From positions 1,426,001 through 1,490,000 of the forward strand of contig OZ220734.1 in the NCBI GenBank assembly GCA_965116945.1: a DNA stretch of 64,000 nucleotides, read 5' to 3'. How positions within the stretch are numbered: the first letter of the stretch is position 1; every line of letters begins with the position of its first letter. Both the position numbers and the translations under genes were made by a program. The notes under the pieces are model-generated. The model was given only the letters and a program-made list of their open reading frames with translations. It ran no database searches and had not been told where the DNA came from. Source of the DNA: Plut-88900 sp965116945. GTDB taxonomy: Bacteria; Chloroflexota; Dehalococcoidia; Plut-88900. Positions 16,877 to 26,365 of the stretch are shown in pieces.

Positions 16877-17833
16877 CTAGACCCGTGGCTGCACCTTCTC
16901 CGCGATCAACTCCAACAGGTCGGTATCATCATAGTCGTACAGCTGGCATAAGACCCTCGACGCCCCCGCCTCCGAGTATTCAAGTATCCTCTCCACCACC
17001 CGCTCCGGCGTGCCGACTATAAAGCCCTTGTCCATGAGCTCTTCCGGGCTGGCTTCGCCGATGTCTTTCCTAGACTGCAGCATCCCGGCTACTACGTCCA
17101 ACCGACGCTTGTACTCACTATCATCCCGCCCGATGATTCCGGTTGTCGCCAGTGTGGTGGATATCTCACCCGGGTCCCGGTCTATCTCCTGGCAAGACCG
17201 GTGGAGAATGTTCCGTTTTGCGACAAATCCCTCGACTGTAAGGTTTATGCCGTTCCACTCCTGGGCATACTTTGCGGCAATTGGAATCGTGCGCTTCTCG
17301 CCATTTCCGCCTATGACAAAGGGCGGGTGCGGCGATTGTGTCGGCTTCGGATAGGAAGTCGCGCCCTCCAGCGTAAAGTGGCGGCCCTTGAAGGTTGCGT
17401 TGTCCTCTGTCCACAGAGCCTTGATCACTTCGATGCCTTCTTCAAGCATCCCGTAGCGGGTATTCCAGTCGTAGAATGGGATGCCGAAGGCTTTGTGCTC
17501 GGGCACGCACCACCCTGCCCCCAACCCCATCTCCAGCCTCCCTCCCGATAACTGGTCTATCGATGCCGCCATCTTCGCCAGGACGCTCGGGTGCCGGAAG
17601 GTCATCGGCGTCACCATTGCCCCGAACCTAATCCGCTCCGTGCGGGCAGCCAGTGTTGTGAAGGATACCCATGCCTCCAGCGCTTCCTTATCAGCCCCGA
17701 GGACCAGGGGCTGCAGGTGGTCGGACCTCCACAGAGACTCAAAACCGAGGCCCTCGCACCGGTCCACCCAGTCGTGCCACTTCTCCCAGGTCAGGTCCTC
17801 CTGACCCTCCAGCATAATGCCAAGCTTGACCAT
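16877..17833 (-). CDS. LLM class flavin-dependent (F420-type) oxidoreductase
   Basis: Luciferase-like monooxygenase or reductase, 318 residues. The pattern MVKLGIMLEGQEDLTWEKW, GGRLEMGLGAGWCVPEHKAFG and PPFVIGGNGEKRTIPIAAKYA is typical of the TIGR03560-type F420-dependent branch. Paralog of the gene at 4296 but from a different subgroup. It starts 2 bases after the stop of the threonine aldolase gene, so the two share a transcript. No sequence clue to the substrate. Confidence 0.87.
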   Translation of the reverse strand: MVKLGIMLEGQEDLTWEKWHDWVDRCEGLGFESLWRSDHLQPLVLGADKEALEAWVSFTTLAARTERIRFGAMVTPMTFRHPSVLAKMAASIDQLSGGRLEMGLGAGWCVPEHKAFGIPFYDWNTRYGMLEEGIEVIKALWTEDNATFKGRHFTLEGATSYPKPTQSPHPPFVIGGNGEKRTIPIAAKYAQEWNGINLTVEGFVAKRNILHRSCQEIDRDPGEISTTLATTGIIGRDDSEYKRRLDVVAGMLQSRKDIGEASPEELMDKGFIVGTPERVVERILEYSEAGASRVLCQLYDYDDTDLLELIAEKVQPRV

Positions 17834-17835
17834 GG

Positions 17836-18867
17836 CTAGTTCATCACAGCCCTGAACGCTTCAACAGTTTGCCCTACATCCGCTTCTTCTATGCCGTAAT
17901 GGGTCACAAGCCTCAGGTTGCCGCCTCCGCGGTCTAGCGCCAAGACGCCCTTTTCCTTTAACGCTGCCGTTACGCCACCGTTGGGGAACTCCTTTTGGAC
18001 GTCCACCATGATCATGTTAGTCTCGACCCGTTCCAGATCAAGGTGTAGCCCCGGTATCTCGGCCAGTCCTTCCGCTATAGCCCGAGCATTGACGTGGTCA
18101 TCGGCCATCCTATCGATCATCGTCTCGAGCGCGATTATCCCTGCCGCTGCGATTATCCCTGCCTGCCTCATACTCCCACCCAGCGCCTTTCGCATCCGGC
18201 GAGCTTTGTAGATGAACTCCTCCGACCCGCAGAGCACCGACCCCACAGGGCACGAAAGCCCTTTGGACAGGCAGAAAGTCACAGAGTTGAAGTCCTGGAC
18301 AAGCTCTTTCGCTTCCATGCCCAGCGCCACCGAAGCATTGAACAGCCTTGCCCCGTCCAGATGCATGGGAAGATCATTGGCCTTTGCAACTTTCGAGACT
18401 GGGCCAATTTCTCCCAGTCCGAGGGGCCTACCCCCAGTCAGATTGTGGGTATTCTCCATGCAGACCAGGGCAGTGTGCGGGAAGTGCTGATTTTCCGGAC
18501 GGATCGAGCCTTCGATGTCCAGGGGGTCCAGGCTGCCGTCCTCTGCTGTCGGGACCGTCCGTACGTGCACACCCCCGAACGCCGACACCCCACCTGCTTC
18601 ATACAGGAAGCTGTGAGACTTGTTCCCGAGGATGACCTCGTCTCCACGCTGGCAGTGAGAAAGAATGGCGGCCAGGTTCCCCTGCGTACCGCTGGACACC
18701 AGCACCGCAGCCTCCTTGCCCAGCTTCTCCGCTGCCATGGCTTCCAGCCGATTGACTGTCGGGTCTTCGCCGAATACATCATCTCCAAGACTGGCGTTGG
18801 CTATGGCTTCTCGCATCTCGGGGGTGGGGTGGGTAACTGTGTCGCTCCGAAGATCGACAATTTTCAT
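17836..18867 (-). CDS. Low-specificity L-threonine aldolase
   Basis: PLP-dependent fold-type I enzyme that cleaves L-threonine or L-allo-threonine to glycine and acetaldehyde. The 343-residue protein starts with the classic DLRSDTVTHPTPEMREA and has the PLP lysine in FCLSKGLSCPVGSVLCG. The DGARLFNASVALG segment carries the cofactor aspartate. Length is normal for LtaE. First gene of a two-gene unit with the LLM oxidoreductase. Confidence 0.93.
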   Translation of the reverse strand: MKIVDLRSDTVTHPTPEMREAIANASLGDDVFGEDPTVNRLEAMAAEKLGKEAAVLVSSGTQGNLAAILSHCQRGDEVILGNKSHSFLYEAGGVSAFGGVHVRTVPTAEDGSLDPLDIEGSIRPENQHFPHTALVCMENTHNLTGGRPLGLGEIGPVSKVAKANDLPMHLDGARLFNASVALGMEAKELVQDFNSVTFCLSKGLSCPVGSVLCGSEEFIYKARRMRKALGGSMRQAGIIAAAGIIALETMIDRMADDHVNARAIAEGLAEIPGLHLDLERVETNMIMVDVQKEFPNGGVTAALKEKGVLALDRGGGNLRLVTHYGIEEADVGQTVEAFRAVMN

Positions 18868-18970
18868 AGGGGTTGGTCCTCCGCAACAGATGGCTCATTC
18901 TAGCATCGGGTGTTGAGCCTCGCCACCGGAGGCCATATCATGTCTCCAACCCGACAATCGGGAAGAAAAG

Positions 18971-19630
18971 GTGAACAGCATAAGAATCAGTTTCCCATCA
19001 GGCCCCTTGACTCTTGAGGGCGTCCTCTCCATGCCACCGGCTTCCGAGTCGCAACCTCGGCCGGCTGTTGTCATAGCCCACCCGCACCCACAATACGGCG
19101 GCGATATGAATAACGGCGTCGTTATGACCCTGGCCCGTAAGCTGGATGACCTCAGGGTTCCGGGCCTGAGGTTCAACTTCCGGGGCGTCGGTCGCAGCGA
19201 GGGTTCCTATGACGATGGCCGAGGTGAGCTTGACGATCTAAAGGCCGCTGCCTCTTTTCTATCGGCCGCCGACGGTATCGATCCGGAGCGGATAGCCCTG
19301 GCCGGCTACTCCTTCGGGGCAGAGTTGGTAATCCGTCTAGCCGCCAACTCTCCCCACGCCATACCCCTCGTTGCAATATCTCCAGTCGTATCCAGCGTGA
19401 CGGGCAAGCGCTGGCGGTCGATTCCCGGGCCCAAGCTTGTCATATGTGGGGACTCCGATGAATTCCTTCCCGCTGAAAGACTGGAATCCTCCGTCCCCGA
19501 GAAAGAACGCCACATTGTCCATGGCGAAGACCATTTCTGGTTTCGCAAGCTGGACGAAATGGCGGATGTTGCCGGAGCATTCTTCACGCGGCACCTCTCC
19601 TTATCCCCTCCCACTCCCCCTTCTCAATAA
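18971..19630 (+). CDS. Alpha/beta hydrolase, dienelactone-hydrolase-like
   Basis: A 219-residue serine hydrolase starting with GTG after GGAAGAAAAG. The oxyanion segment HPHPQYGGDMNN precedes the nucleophile elbow GYSFGAE, with an Asp in ICGDSDEFLP and the final His in VHGEDHFWF. This combination is typical of the small carboxylesterase group resembling YcjY/serine aminopeptidases. Substrate unknown. Divergent from the aldolase gene, followed by lspA 46 bases later. Confidence 0.85.
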   Translation: MNSIRISFPSGPLTLEGVLSMPPASESQPRPAVVIAHPHPQYGGDMNNGVVMTLARKLDDLRVPGLRFNFRGVGRSEGSYDDGRGELDDLKAAASFLSAADGIDPERIALAGYSFGAELVIRLAANSPHAIPLVAISPVVSSVTGKRWRSIPGPKLVICGDSDEFLPAERLESSVPEKERHIVHGEDHFWFRKLDEMADVAGAFFTRHLSLSPPTPPSQ

Positions 19631-19676
19631 GATCGGCTCGGGCAATTAAGCCGCGGAGGGGGATTGCGGGCGCCCC

Positions 19677-20213
19677 GTGATAAGATTTACCCGTTCCTTA
19701 CCAGCCATGACAGTCCGACTATCCAACCCGTTCAAGGACCGCCGAAACCTTTTATTGCTGTCATTCTGGGTCGTCATCCTGGCCTTTGACCAGATAACCA
19801 AGGCTGTTGTTCGAAACACCATGTACGTAGGGGAGTCCATACCCGCTGACACTCCTGTCCGCTTCACCTACGTCCAGAATACCGGAAGCGCTTTCGGCCT
19901 GTTCGCCAACCAAACCTTCATCCTGACCATAGCAGCGGTGGTGGGTGTAATCGTCATCGCCTTCGTACTGGTCCGGCAAGGTCGGGCCAGCAACCTCCTC
20001 GCCATCAGCCTGACCATGCAGTTGGCAGGCGCTATAGGCAACCTGATCGACCGCATAAGCTATGGCTACGTGGTCGATTTCGTGGACTTCCGATTCTGGC
20101 CCGTGTTCAACGTCGCTGATTCATCCATCACTATCGGGTTCATCCTGCTCGCTGCAGCCCTCCTCTTCAGCAAGGACTCCAAGGATAAAGCCACAGATGG
20201 CTCACCCCCCTGA
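19677..20213 (+). CDS. lspA: Lipoprotein signal peptidase (signal peptidase II)
   Basis: Inner-membrane aspartyl protease that removes signal peptides from prolipoproteins. Four hydrophobic helices are visible in 178 residues. Conserved boxes: LAFDQITKAVVR, YVQNTGSAFGLF, GAIGNLIDRISYGYVVDFVDF (first catalytic Asp) and FNVADSSITIG (second Asp). The start is GTG at the first in-frame position; an ATG ten codons later is equally possible and neither has a strong ribosome site. It overlaps the next gene by 17 bases, so they are translated together. Confidence 0.94.
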   Translation: MIRFTRSLPAMTVRLSNPFKDRRNLLLLSFWVVILAFDQITKAVVRNTMYVGESIPADTPVRFTYVQNTGSAFGLFANQTFILTIAAVVGVIVIAFVLVRQGRASNLLAISLTMQLAGAIGNLIDRISYGYVVDFVDFRFWPVFNVADSSITIGFILLAAALLFSKDSKDKATDGSPP

Positions 20214-21123
20214 CCCCACATCCTCTCCTGTTGTTCCCAACGAAAGGCTGGACAAGTACCTTGCAAGCCTCTGCCCAGACCTTTCGCGTTCCGCTGTACA
20301 GCAACTGATTTCCGAGGGCAGGGTCCGGGTGAATGGCCGAATCTCCAAACCGAGCCATAGGCTCAAGGAAACGGACCGGATTCACTTAGATCTTCCCGCA
20401 GAATCCACCATCCTCCCTGCCTCTCAACCCCTCTCCCTGGACATCGTATACGAAGACGACCACATCCTGGTTGTCGACAAGCCTGCTGGATTAACCACCC
20501 ACCCTGCCCCGGGGCACAAGACAGACACCCTCGCCAACGCCCTTTTGTCCTATCTGCCTGAGCTTGCAGATGTCGGTGAGCCGACCAGACCCGGTATAGT
20601 TCATCGACTGGATAGGGACACTTCCGGATTGCTGCTGGTCGCCAAGACCCAACATGCCCATCAAGACCTCTCCGCCCAGTTCAAGAGGCGCACCGTATCC
20701 AAGACTTACCTGGCCCTGGTTCAAGGTCCCGTATCTCCGCCCGAAGGTTTCATTCAGGCACCCGTAGGCAGGCACCACAGGAGGCGGAAGGAGATGGCCG
20801 TGGTTGAAGGCGGTCGGGAGTCGGAGACCCGATACCGGACAATCGCAGCCTATGGTGACTACACCCTGCTCAACGTAACTCCCCGCACCGGCAGGACCCA
20901 CCAAATCAGGGTTCACATGACAGCTATTGGACATCCCGTAGCCGGCGACGCCACCTACGGTAAGAGGGTCCCCCGCCTCAGGCGTCATTTCCTCCACGCC
21001 GCCTCGATACGATTCTGTCATCCGAACTCCGGCCAAGAGATGGAATTGACCGCCCCCCTCCCCGAGGACTTGTCCAACTTTCTTGATTCGTTAAGCTATA
21101 CCGAGTCCCAGGACTGGCGGTAA
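20197..21123 (+). CDS. RluA/RluD-family pseudouridine synthase
   Basis: Isomerises uridines in 23S rRNA. From the ATG inside the lspA end (product MAHPPDP...) the protein has 308 residues: S4 domain at about 15-75 (RLDKYLASL...SEGRVRVNG) and catalytic core with GIVHRLDRDTSGLLLVAK, whose Asp is the nucleophile, and TGRTHQIRVH. The longer in-frame extension through lspA is an out-of-frame reading and not used. The next gene starts directly after the stop. Confidence 0.93.
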   Translation: MAHPPDPTSSPVVPNERLDKYLASLCPDLSRSAVQQLISEGRVRVNGRISKPSHRLKETDRIHLDLPAESTILPASQPLSLDIVYEDDHILVVDKPAGLTTHPAPGHKTDTLANALLSYLPELADVGEPTRPGIVHRLDRDTSGLLLVAKTQHAHQDLSAQFKRRTVSKTYLALVQGPVSPPEGFIQAPVGRHHRRRKEMAVVEGGRESETRYRTIAAYGDYTLLNVTPRTGRTHQIRVHMTAIGHPVAGDATYGKRVPRLRRHFLHAASIRFCHPNSGQEMELTAPLPEDLSNFLDSLSYTESQDWR

Positions 21124-22611
21124 ATGATGAAAGACTCAGACGTAAGAGTCAGATATGCCCCGAGCCCGACCGGGATCCCCCACGTGGGAAATATCCGCAC
21201 GGCTCTCTTTAACTGGCTGTTTGCCCGGCACAATGGCGGTAGTCTCATCGTCCGGATTGAGGACACCGACCAGGCCCGCACACAGGAAGGGGCCATTCAG
21301 GCAATCCTCGAAAGCCTACGATGGCTGGATATTGACTGGGACGAGGGGCCCGAGGCCGGTGGTGCGTTCGGGCCCTACCTGCAGTCCGAACGCCTGGACA
21401 TATACGACCACTATGCCCGCAAACTTCTTAAGAGTGGTGCAGCCTATCACTGTTACTGTTCGGCGCAACGCCTAAAGGAGGCCAGGGACGAGCAGTCCAG
21501 GTTGAAGCAGATGCCGGTCTACAACGGCCGGTGCCGGGACGTACCCGAGGACCAGGCAAAGGCCGGCGGAGATACTGAGATTCCAGTAGTCAGGTTTCGG
21601 GTTCCCGTGGGGCGCACAATCACCTTTAACGACCGCATCCGAGAGGAAGTCTCCTTTGAGTCGGATATCCTGGGGGATTTCGTTCTTATAAAGACCGACA
21701 AGTTCCCCACTTATCACATGGCGAACGTGGTGGACGATCACCTGATGAAGATTTCCCACGTCTTACGAGCAGAGGAGTGGCTCTCCAGCACACCACGACA
21801 CCTTCTCCTGTACGAGGCACTGGAGATGTCTCCTCCCCAATACGGCCACCTCCCCATCATCCTCGGGCCTGACCGTTCCAAGCTCAGCAAGAGACACGGA
21901 GCAGCCGCCCTACTGGACTACCGGGACCTGGGCTACCTCCCCGACGCCATGGTCAACTACCTCGCCCTCATGGGCTGGGCCCTGGACGACCACACCGAGC
22001 TCTTCGACCGGGAGGACCTGGTCAAGCATTTCACCCTCGAGCGCGTCGGGAAGACGGGGGCCATATTCGATATTACCAAGCTTAGCTGGATGAACGGTGT
22101 CTACCTCCGAGAAATGCCGCTTGATCAACTCGTTGCAACCGCCCTGCCGATACTGGAGTCAAAGCTTACCTCGGATGTCTGCCGACCCCTGGAGCGCACC
22201 TATGCCGAACGGGTCCTCCCCCTTCTTCAGGAGCGCATTAAGACCCTGGAAGAGCTCCCGGAGATGGCCGGCTACTTCTTCACCGACCACATCTCCCAGG
22301 ACCCCGCCGCCCTAATCCCCAAGAAGATGGATGCAAACGGCACAACCACCGCGCTGGAGGCTGCCCTACCCGTCCTTGAGAGACTGGACGACTGGAGCCC
22401 GGACTCCCTGGAAGGGGTCCTCCGCCCCCTCGCCGCCGAGCTCGAGATCAAGACCGGTCAGCTCTTCGGTGCGCTTAGGGTTGCTGTCACGGGGCGCACC
22501 GCCGCCCCTCCCCTGTTCGACACCCTTTCAGTTCTGGGTAAGGAGCGGTGCGTGAACCGAGTGAGAGCAGCGATACAGGTCCTGCGGTCCCCAGCAGCTG
22601 CAGGAGACTGA
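21124..22611 (+). CDS. gltX: Glutamyl-tRNA synthetase
   Basis: Class I aminoacyl-tRNA synthetase, 495 residues, charging tRNA-Glu. HIGH-like motif in YAPSPTGIPHVGNIRTALFN (residues about 11-30) and KMSKS-like motif in KLSKRHGAAAL. The C-terminal anticodon-binding domain is present (LFGALRVAVTGRTAAPPLFD). ATG begins right after the pseudouridine synthase stop, so lspA-rlu-gltX form one unit. A tRNA-Glu gene is elsewhere in the window. Confidence 0.96.
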   Translation: MMKDSDVRVRYAPSPTGIPHVGNIRTALFNWLFARHNGGSLIVRIEDTDQARTQEGAIQAILESLRWLDIDWDEGPEAGGAFGPYLQSERLDIYDHYARKLLKSGAAYHCYCSAQRLKEARDEQSRLKQMPVYNGRCRDVPEDQAKAGGDTEIPVVRFRVPVGRTITFNDRIREEVSFESDILGDFVLIKTDKFPTYHMANVVDDHLMKISHVLRAEEWLSSTPRHLLLYEALEMSPPQYGHLPIILGPDRSKLSKRHGAAALLDYRDLGYLPDAMVNYLALMGWALDDHTELFDREDLVKHFTLERVGKTGAIFDITKLSWMNGVYLREMPLDQLVATALPILESKLTSDVCRPLERTYAERVLPLLQERIKTLEELPEMAGYFFTDHISQDPAALIPKKMDANGTTTALEAALPVLERLDDWSPDSLEGVLRPLAAELEIKTGQLFGALRVAVTGRTAAPPLFDTLSVLGKERCVNRVRAAIQVLRSPAAAGD

Positions 22612-22780
22612 TGCTTTCAACGAGAAGCCCGAAATGTCCATGGTCTTACATGGACCTCAGGACTCCTAAAGAAACACTGTGAGGAGGGTGTTGGTGAAGG
22701 GGTTGATGATGTGGGGGCGGTCACAGGACTGCCGTGGAGCAAGGTTATTGGAGAGGGGGACGAGGGCCCGGGCGGAGGGT

Positions 22781-23215
22781 TTAAAAGGTGGTGTCGATGC
22801 GTGAGGAAGCGTCGAAGAAGTATTGGAAGGTCTGGTTGTAGCGGAAGAAGAAGTCGAGGCGGTAGCCATCTTCGTTGAGGGAGTGGGCGATGCTGTCGGG
22901 TGACTTGTTGAGGTCGAGGCTGTTGAGGGAGTGGTGCAGATCGGCGGAGCCGTTCTCGGCGATGTTCTCGAGCATTTCCCGCCACTCATCGGCTGTCATA
23001 TCGAGGTAGAAGTCGGCATCGTAGAGGTCGTCCTCACCGGCATTTTGCACGGCGCTGCACTCGAATCCCTCGAAGACTACGATGTAGATTTCCTCGCCGA
23101 CCTTGACGCCGACAAGGGCGTCGCATGAGCCGCCGCCGGCGGTCTGGTATTCGTCCTCGCTGTTGAAGACCATTCGGACGGCCTCGAACCATTCCAGGGA
23201 AGGGAACCGGGGCAT
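22781..23215 (-). CDS. SCP2 sterol-carrier-like small protein coupled to an amidohydrolase
   Basis: A 144-residue product whose ATG overlaps the TAA of the upstream amidohydrolase (TAATG). The fold signature resembles SCP2-like lipid-binding domains: an N-terminal helix (SLEWFEAVRMVFN), CDALVGVKVGEE strand pair, DADFYLDMTADEWREML and a C-terminal RYNQTFQYFFDASSRI stretch. Such domains bind hydrophobic ligands, here plausibly the amidohydrolase substrate or product. The frame upstream of this ATG is an out-of-frame reading of the neighbour and was excluded. Family assignment is from memory of this pattern. Confidence 0.7.
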   Translation of the reverse strand: MPRFPSLEWFEAVRMVFNSEDEYQTAGGGSCDALVGVKVGEEIYIVVFEGFECSAVQNAGEDDLYDADFYLDMTADEWREMLENIAENGSADLHHSLNSLDLNKSPDSIAHSLNEDGYRLDFFFRYNQTFQYFFDASSRIDTTF

Positions 23216-24300
23216 TATGCGCCCCCTTCCGAGTCTTTGATGCCGTACATGGCCAGGGGGTTGTCTCGGAGGATGTCCTTCTTCTGACTTTCGGTGATGT
23301 CGTCTCTTTCCCAGATGTGGTCGATGCTGTTTGGGAAGTCGTTGTCCCAGTGGGGCCAGTCTGAGGCGTAGACGAGGGCGTCGTCTCCGAGGATGTCGAT
23401 GGTCTGAGGAAGGAGCTTTTCGTCGGGTTCGAGGTGGACGAATACGTTGCTGCCGCGGAGGTATTCGCTGGGGGGGCGTTTGCACTCGGGGGCTTCTATC
23501 TTGCCGCGAAGCTCCCATTCTTCGTCGAGCCTATCGAGCATGTAGGGAACCCAGGTGCACCCGGCTTCCAGGAAAGCCACGCGGAGATTGGGGAAGAGTT
23601 CGAAGATGCCTTCCAGGGCGAGGCTGGTCATCTGGATGATTTGTGAGACGGGAAAGCCGACGGCGTGGCGCTGTATGAAGCGGGTGTAGGGGATGTACTC
23701 AGCGGTGGCGTGGCCGCCGTGGATGGCGACGGTAGTATCGAGGTCCTGGGCCTCGGCGAAGAAGGGGTGGTTCTGTTTCTTACCGATGAGGCCGTAGCCG
23801 ACCGCAGGTGTGAAGGCACCAGCGAACCCGAGTTCCGCTACAGACCTGCGCAGCTCTTTGGCGGACTCCTCAGCGTCGAGGAGGGGCATGACGGCGACTG
23901 CTCCGAAGCGGTCGTCGGCCTGGAGCCAGTGGTCGTGTAGCCAGGAGTTGTAGGCCCGGGTGACGGCCACCGTGTACTCGGGGTCGACGAGCATGGAGTA
24001 GGGAAGGAAGGCGGTGGGATAGAGGTAGGTTTTTTCGACACCCGCCTCGTCCATTATGGCGAGCCAGTCGGAGGGAAAGGGGAAGCCGGAAGGCCCGTTG
24101 GTCCCGAGGGTCCCGCCCATGGTCGGGTCCATACCGGGCTGCTTGGGCACCAGGGTGTTGTTGGAATAGACGGTGCCGTCTGCATTGGCCTTCCAGGCGT
24201 GAAGGTAGGCGTCATACGGAGGGGGCATGTAGGTGGCGATGATCTCCTCGGGCTCATTGATGTGGCCGTCGGAGTCGATGACCTTGAAGGGGGGTCTCAT
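23215..24300 (-). CDS. Amidohydrolase family 2 protein
   Basis: About 361 residues from the ATG beginning MRPPFKVIDSDGHINEP; the 24 residues further upstream come from repeat-like DNA. The N-terminal DSDGHINEP matches the amidohydrolase_2 metal site, and YASDWPHWDNDFPNS near the end gives the late Asp/His pair. The central VAIHGGHATAEYI supplies barrel His residues. Same family as the genes at 11,269, 12,425 and 58,087. First gene of a two-gene unit with an SCP2-like protein; a GC-rich repeat region lies directly upstream. Confidence 0.87.
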   Translation of the reverse strand: MRPPFKVIDSDGHINEPEEIIATYMPPPYDAYLHAWKANADGTVYSNNTLVPKQPGMDPTMGGTLGTNGPSGFPFPSDWLAIMDEAGVEKTYLYPTAFLPYSMLVDPEYTVAVTRAYNSWLHDHWLQADDRFGAVAVMPLLDAEESAKELRRSVAELGFAGAFTPAVGYGLIGKKQNHPFFAEAQDLDTTVAIHGGHATAEYIPYTRFIQRHAVGFPVSQIIQMTSLALEGIFELFPNLRVAFLEAGCTWVPYMLDRLDEEWELRGKIEAPECKRPPSEYLRGSNVFVHLEPDEKLLPQTIDILGDDALVYASDWPHWDNDFPNSIDHIWERDDITESQKKDILRDNPLAMYGIKDSEGGA

Positions 24301-24900
24301 GGAAGGCCTCCGGGGGGGTGGGGATGGGGGCATTATAGCAGGGGTGCGTTGTGGACACCCCACCCATTCCACTCTTGAGACCCCCTTCGAGAGCCTCAGG
24401 ACATGCTTCGACCTCGCTCCCGCCAGAGGCGGGCGAACGGCCCCACCACCCGGGGGAGGGCGACCAGCCGGTCGCCCCTACGGGGGAAGGAAAAGCCAGG
24501 TTATTCAGTTTTGGGGCGCGGGTTATTCGGGTCAGGGCGGGGGGCGGCCCCGGGCGATGCGGGGTTTGGGGTTGGGGGGCGGAGCGTGGTCGGCCCAACC
24601 GGGCGACCGGCCGGTCGGGTCTACGGGAGAGGGAGGAGGTAAATAGGTCGGGACAGCCCCTCCCGGAATCCGCTCGACCCTTCGACCCTGCTCAGGATGA
24701 GCGGATTCCGCCCCGGGGAGGGGATCACCCTCACCCCGACCCTCTCCCGTCGAGGGGGCTTTGCACGGCAATTGACCGCTGCACGAATAATGCCTGACCT
24801 GCACGAAAATTTATTGTTAGAACGGATGGGTGCGGCTAGGTTGAGAGCCCCTGTGTCAGCCATGTCTCGTGCTAAACTGACACCATTGTACGCACCCGGT
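24301..24900. repeat. Gene-free repeat mosaic at left edge of the accessory island
   Basis: No gene. Holds modules that recur elsewhere in the window: a CTTGAGACCCCCTTCGA unit near 24,372; a palindromic unit GGGCGACCAGCCGGTCGCCC near 24,465; a GGCGACCGGCCGGTCG unit near 24,600; and at 24,665-24,709 an 11-bp perfect inverted repeat (GGAATCCGCTC / GAGCGGATTCC) around TTCGACCCTGCTCAGGA. Base composition falls sharply towards AT just after it. Confidence 0.75.
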
Positions 24901-24943
24901 TGTATTGGAAGTCAGTTTTCTAGACTGCCGTCTTTGCCATTGT

Positions 24944-25384
24944 ATGATAACGAAAGCGCAAGCCGACGCAATGCTGGCGGAACCGAAAGTCGTTGCGGCC
25001 AACCTGGCGTGGCGGTTTGACCGCTGCGCCTATCGAATAGAGGTCGCTGTGCTTGCCGAGGAATCCGGCGAGTTGCTGAAATTACGTGGATTCGTGGGCC
25101 GACGAAACCGGAGCTTCGTTCTCTTGTACCGGAACACGCCCATAAGAAAATACACTGTGCATCGAATGCACATTGACCGCGAGACTGGCAAGAAAACGAC
25201 CGAACCCCACAAACATACATGGGATGAGACCAACCAAGACCGGAAAATCTACTTGCCAGACGACATTCGTATAGGCGACGCCAACTGCGAACTGGTAGAT
25301 TTTTTGGACGAGTGCAATATCACCTTGCGCGGGGCGTATACTGATGAAACTTTCTCCAAGTTGAGGCAAGGAGACCTGATATGA
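24944..25384 (+). CDS. DUF6978-like small protein, partner of a DUF1828 gene
   Basis: A 146-residue product from the ATG beginning MITKAQADAML. Predicted mixed alpha/beta, soluble, with FRWDRCAYRIEV-type strands, a RNRSFVLLYRNTPIRKYTVHRMH stretch and a His-rich loop (KTTEPHKHTWDET). I recall such proteins as DUF6978, typically encoded directly before DUF1828 genes. The stop overlaps the next start as ATGA, so the two proteins are made together. Role unknown; the pair occurs in accessory regions. AT-richer than neighbours outside the island. Confidence 0.6.
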   Translation: MITKAQADAMLAEPKVVAANLAWRFDRCAYRIEVAVLAEESGELLKLRGFVGRRNRSFVLLYRNTPIRKYTVHRMHIDRETGKKTTEPHKHTWDETNQDRKIYLPDDIRIGDANCELVDFLDECNITLRGAYTDETFSKLRQGDLI

Positions 25385-26163
25385 GCTTTGCCAACATATG
25401 CTCGGAAGTGGTTAACCAGTATCTGGCGCGACTGTCGGCAGACTTTGAGGTTTCTCCATCTGATAGTGGATGTTATGTCGCCACCCCGTTTACCCGCCCA
25501 GACGGGGAGGTCGTCGAGTTTGAGCTAGTAACCCTCCCCACTGGCCAAATGCGACTCGCCGACATGGGAGACACATTGGGTTATTTGTATGTGAACGGGC
25601 TGACTCTCACGAGAAGCGTGATAGACAAAACGAGAGACATAGCCAGAAGCTACGGAGTGTCGTTGGAACGCAACACCCTCGCGGTGGGACTAGAGCGAGA
25701 TTCCCAAATAACCGGTGAAGAACTGCATCGGTTGCTACAGGCTACCCTTGCAGTAACCCATCTCGTTCAAGGACGGCGCACAAGTGGCCGAGTCGTTTTT
25801 GACGATGAGGTTGAATCCTTTATCATCCAGGCCGGGGTCACTTATGATTCTGATTATCAAGTTAGCGGCTACCGTGAAGCTCATACCTTCAAGTTTCACG
25901 TTAATTCGCGAGCTAATCTGCTCATCCAACCGCTGTCCGCCGCCAGAGAGTCTTCGGCCCATGCCATTGCTGAACGGTGGGCGTACCGGTTCATTGATGC
26001 AGTCCAGCAGAATGATCATCTGCACCCGGTGGTGGTTCTGGATGACCGTAACACTCGGAGCAGTGTGTGGACAAGCAACGCTCAAGCTCCCATAAACGAT
26101 TTTGCAATCTTGTGGGAAGACAAGGATCGACTAGGCGAGATGCTGTCCGCCGCGATTTCCTAG
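25381..26163 (+). CDS. DUF1828/DUF1829-domain protein
   Basis: A 260-residue product. The N-terminal part (about residues 25-120) matches DUF1828: YVATPFTRPDGEVVEFELV, LADMGDTLGYLYVNGL, and YGVSLERN. The C-terminal part (about 150-255) matches DUF1829: FKFHVNSRANLLIQPLSA, ERWAYRFIDA and the closing PINDFAILWEDKDRL. These domains are common in mobile and phage-related loci, and no activity is established. Coupled to the preceding gene by ATGA. It converges on the 1263-residue gene with a 200-base space. Confidence 0.75.
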   Translation: MSFANICSEVVNQYLARLSADFEVSPSDSGCYVATPFTRPDGEVVEFELVTLPTGQMRLADMGDTLGYLYVNGLTLTRSVIDKTRDIARSYGVSLERNTLAVGLERDSQITGEELHRLLQATLAVTHLVQGRRTSGRVVFDDEVESFIIQAGVTYDSDYQVSGYREAHTFKFHVNSRANLLIQPLSAARESSAHAIAERWAYRFIDAVQQNDHLHPVVVLDDRNTRSSVWTSNAQAPINDFAILWEDKDRLGEMLSAAIS

Positions 26164-26365
26164 TCGTTGACAGTTCCAGCCTTGAACGTAGCTCCACTAT
26201 CACGGCTAGCGCCCAACTTCCTCCCTACCCGTCCCACAAGCCCTCCGGCATCCAGTGGTTCGGCGAAGCTAGGAGTTCCATTAAGTCGGAGCGCACTTAC
26301 AACGTCAGATTCTCCCGCCTGGCTTGTGTCTGATGGCAAACGAGGCAAAGTCTGGCGATGCCTTC

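Noticed and set aside
20062..20196. Longer N-terminus for the pseudouridine synthase
   Set aside because: It lies inside lspA in another frame and is not family-like.
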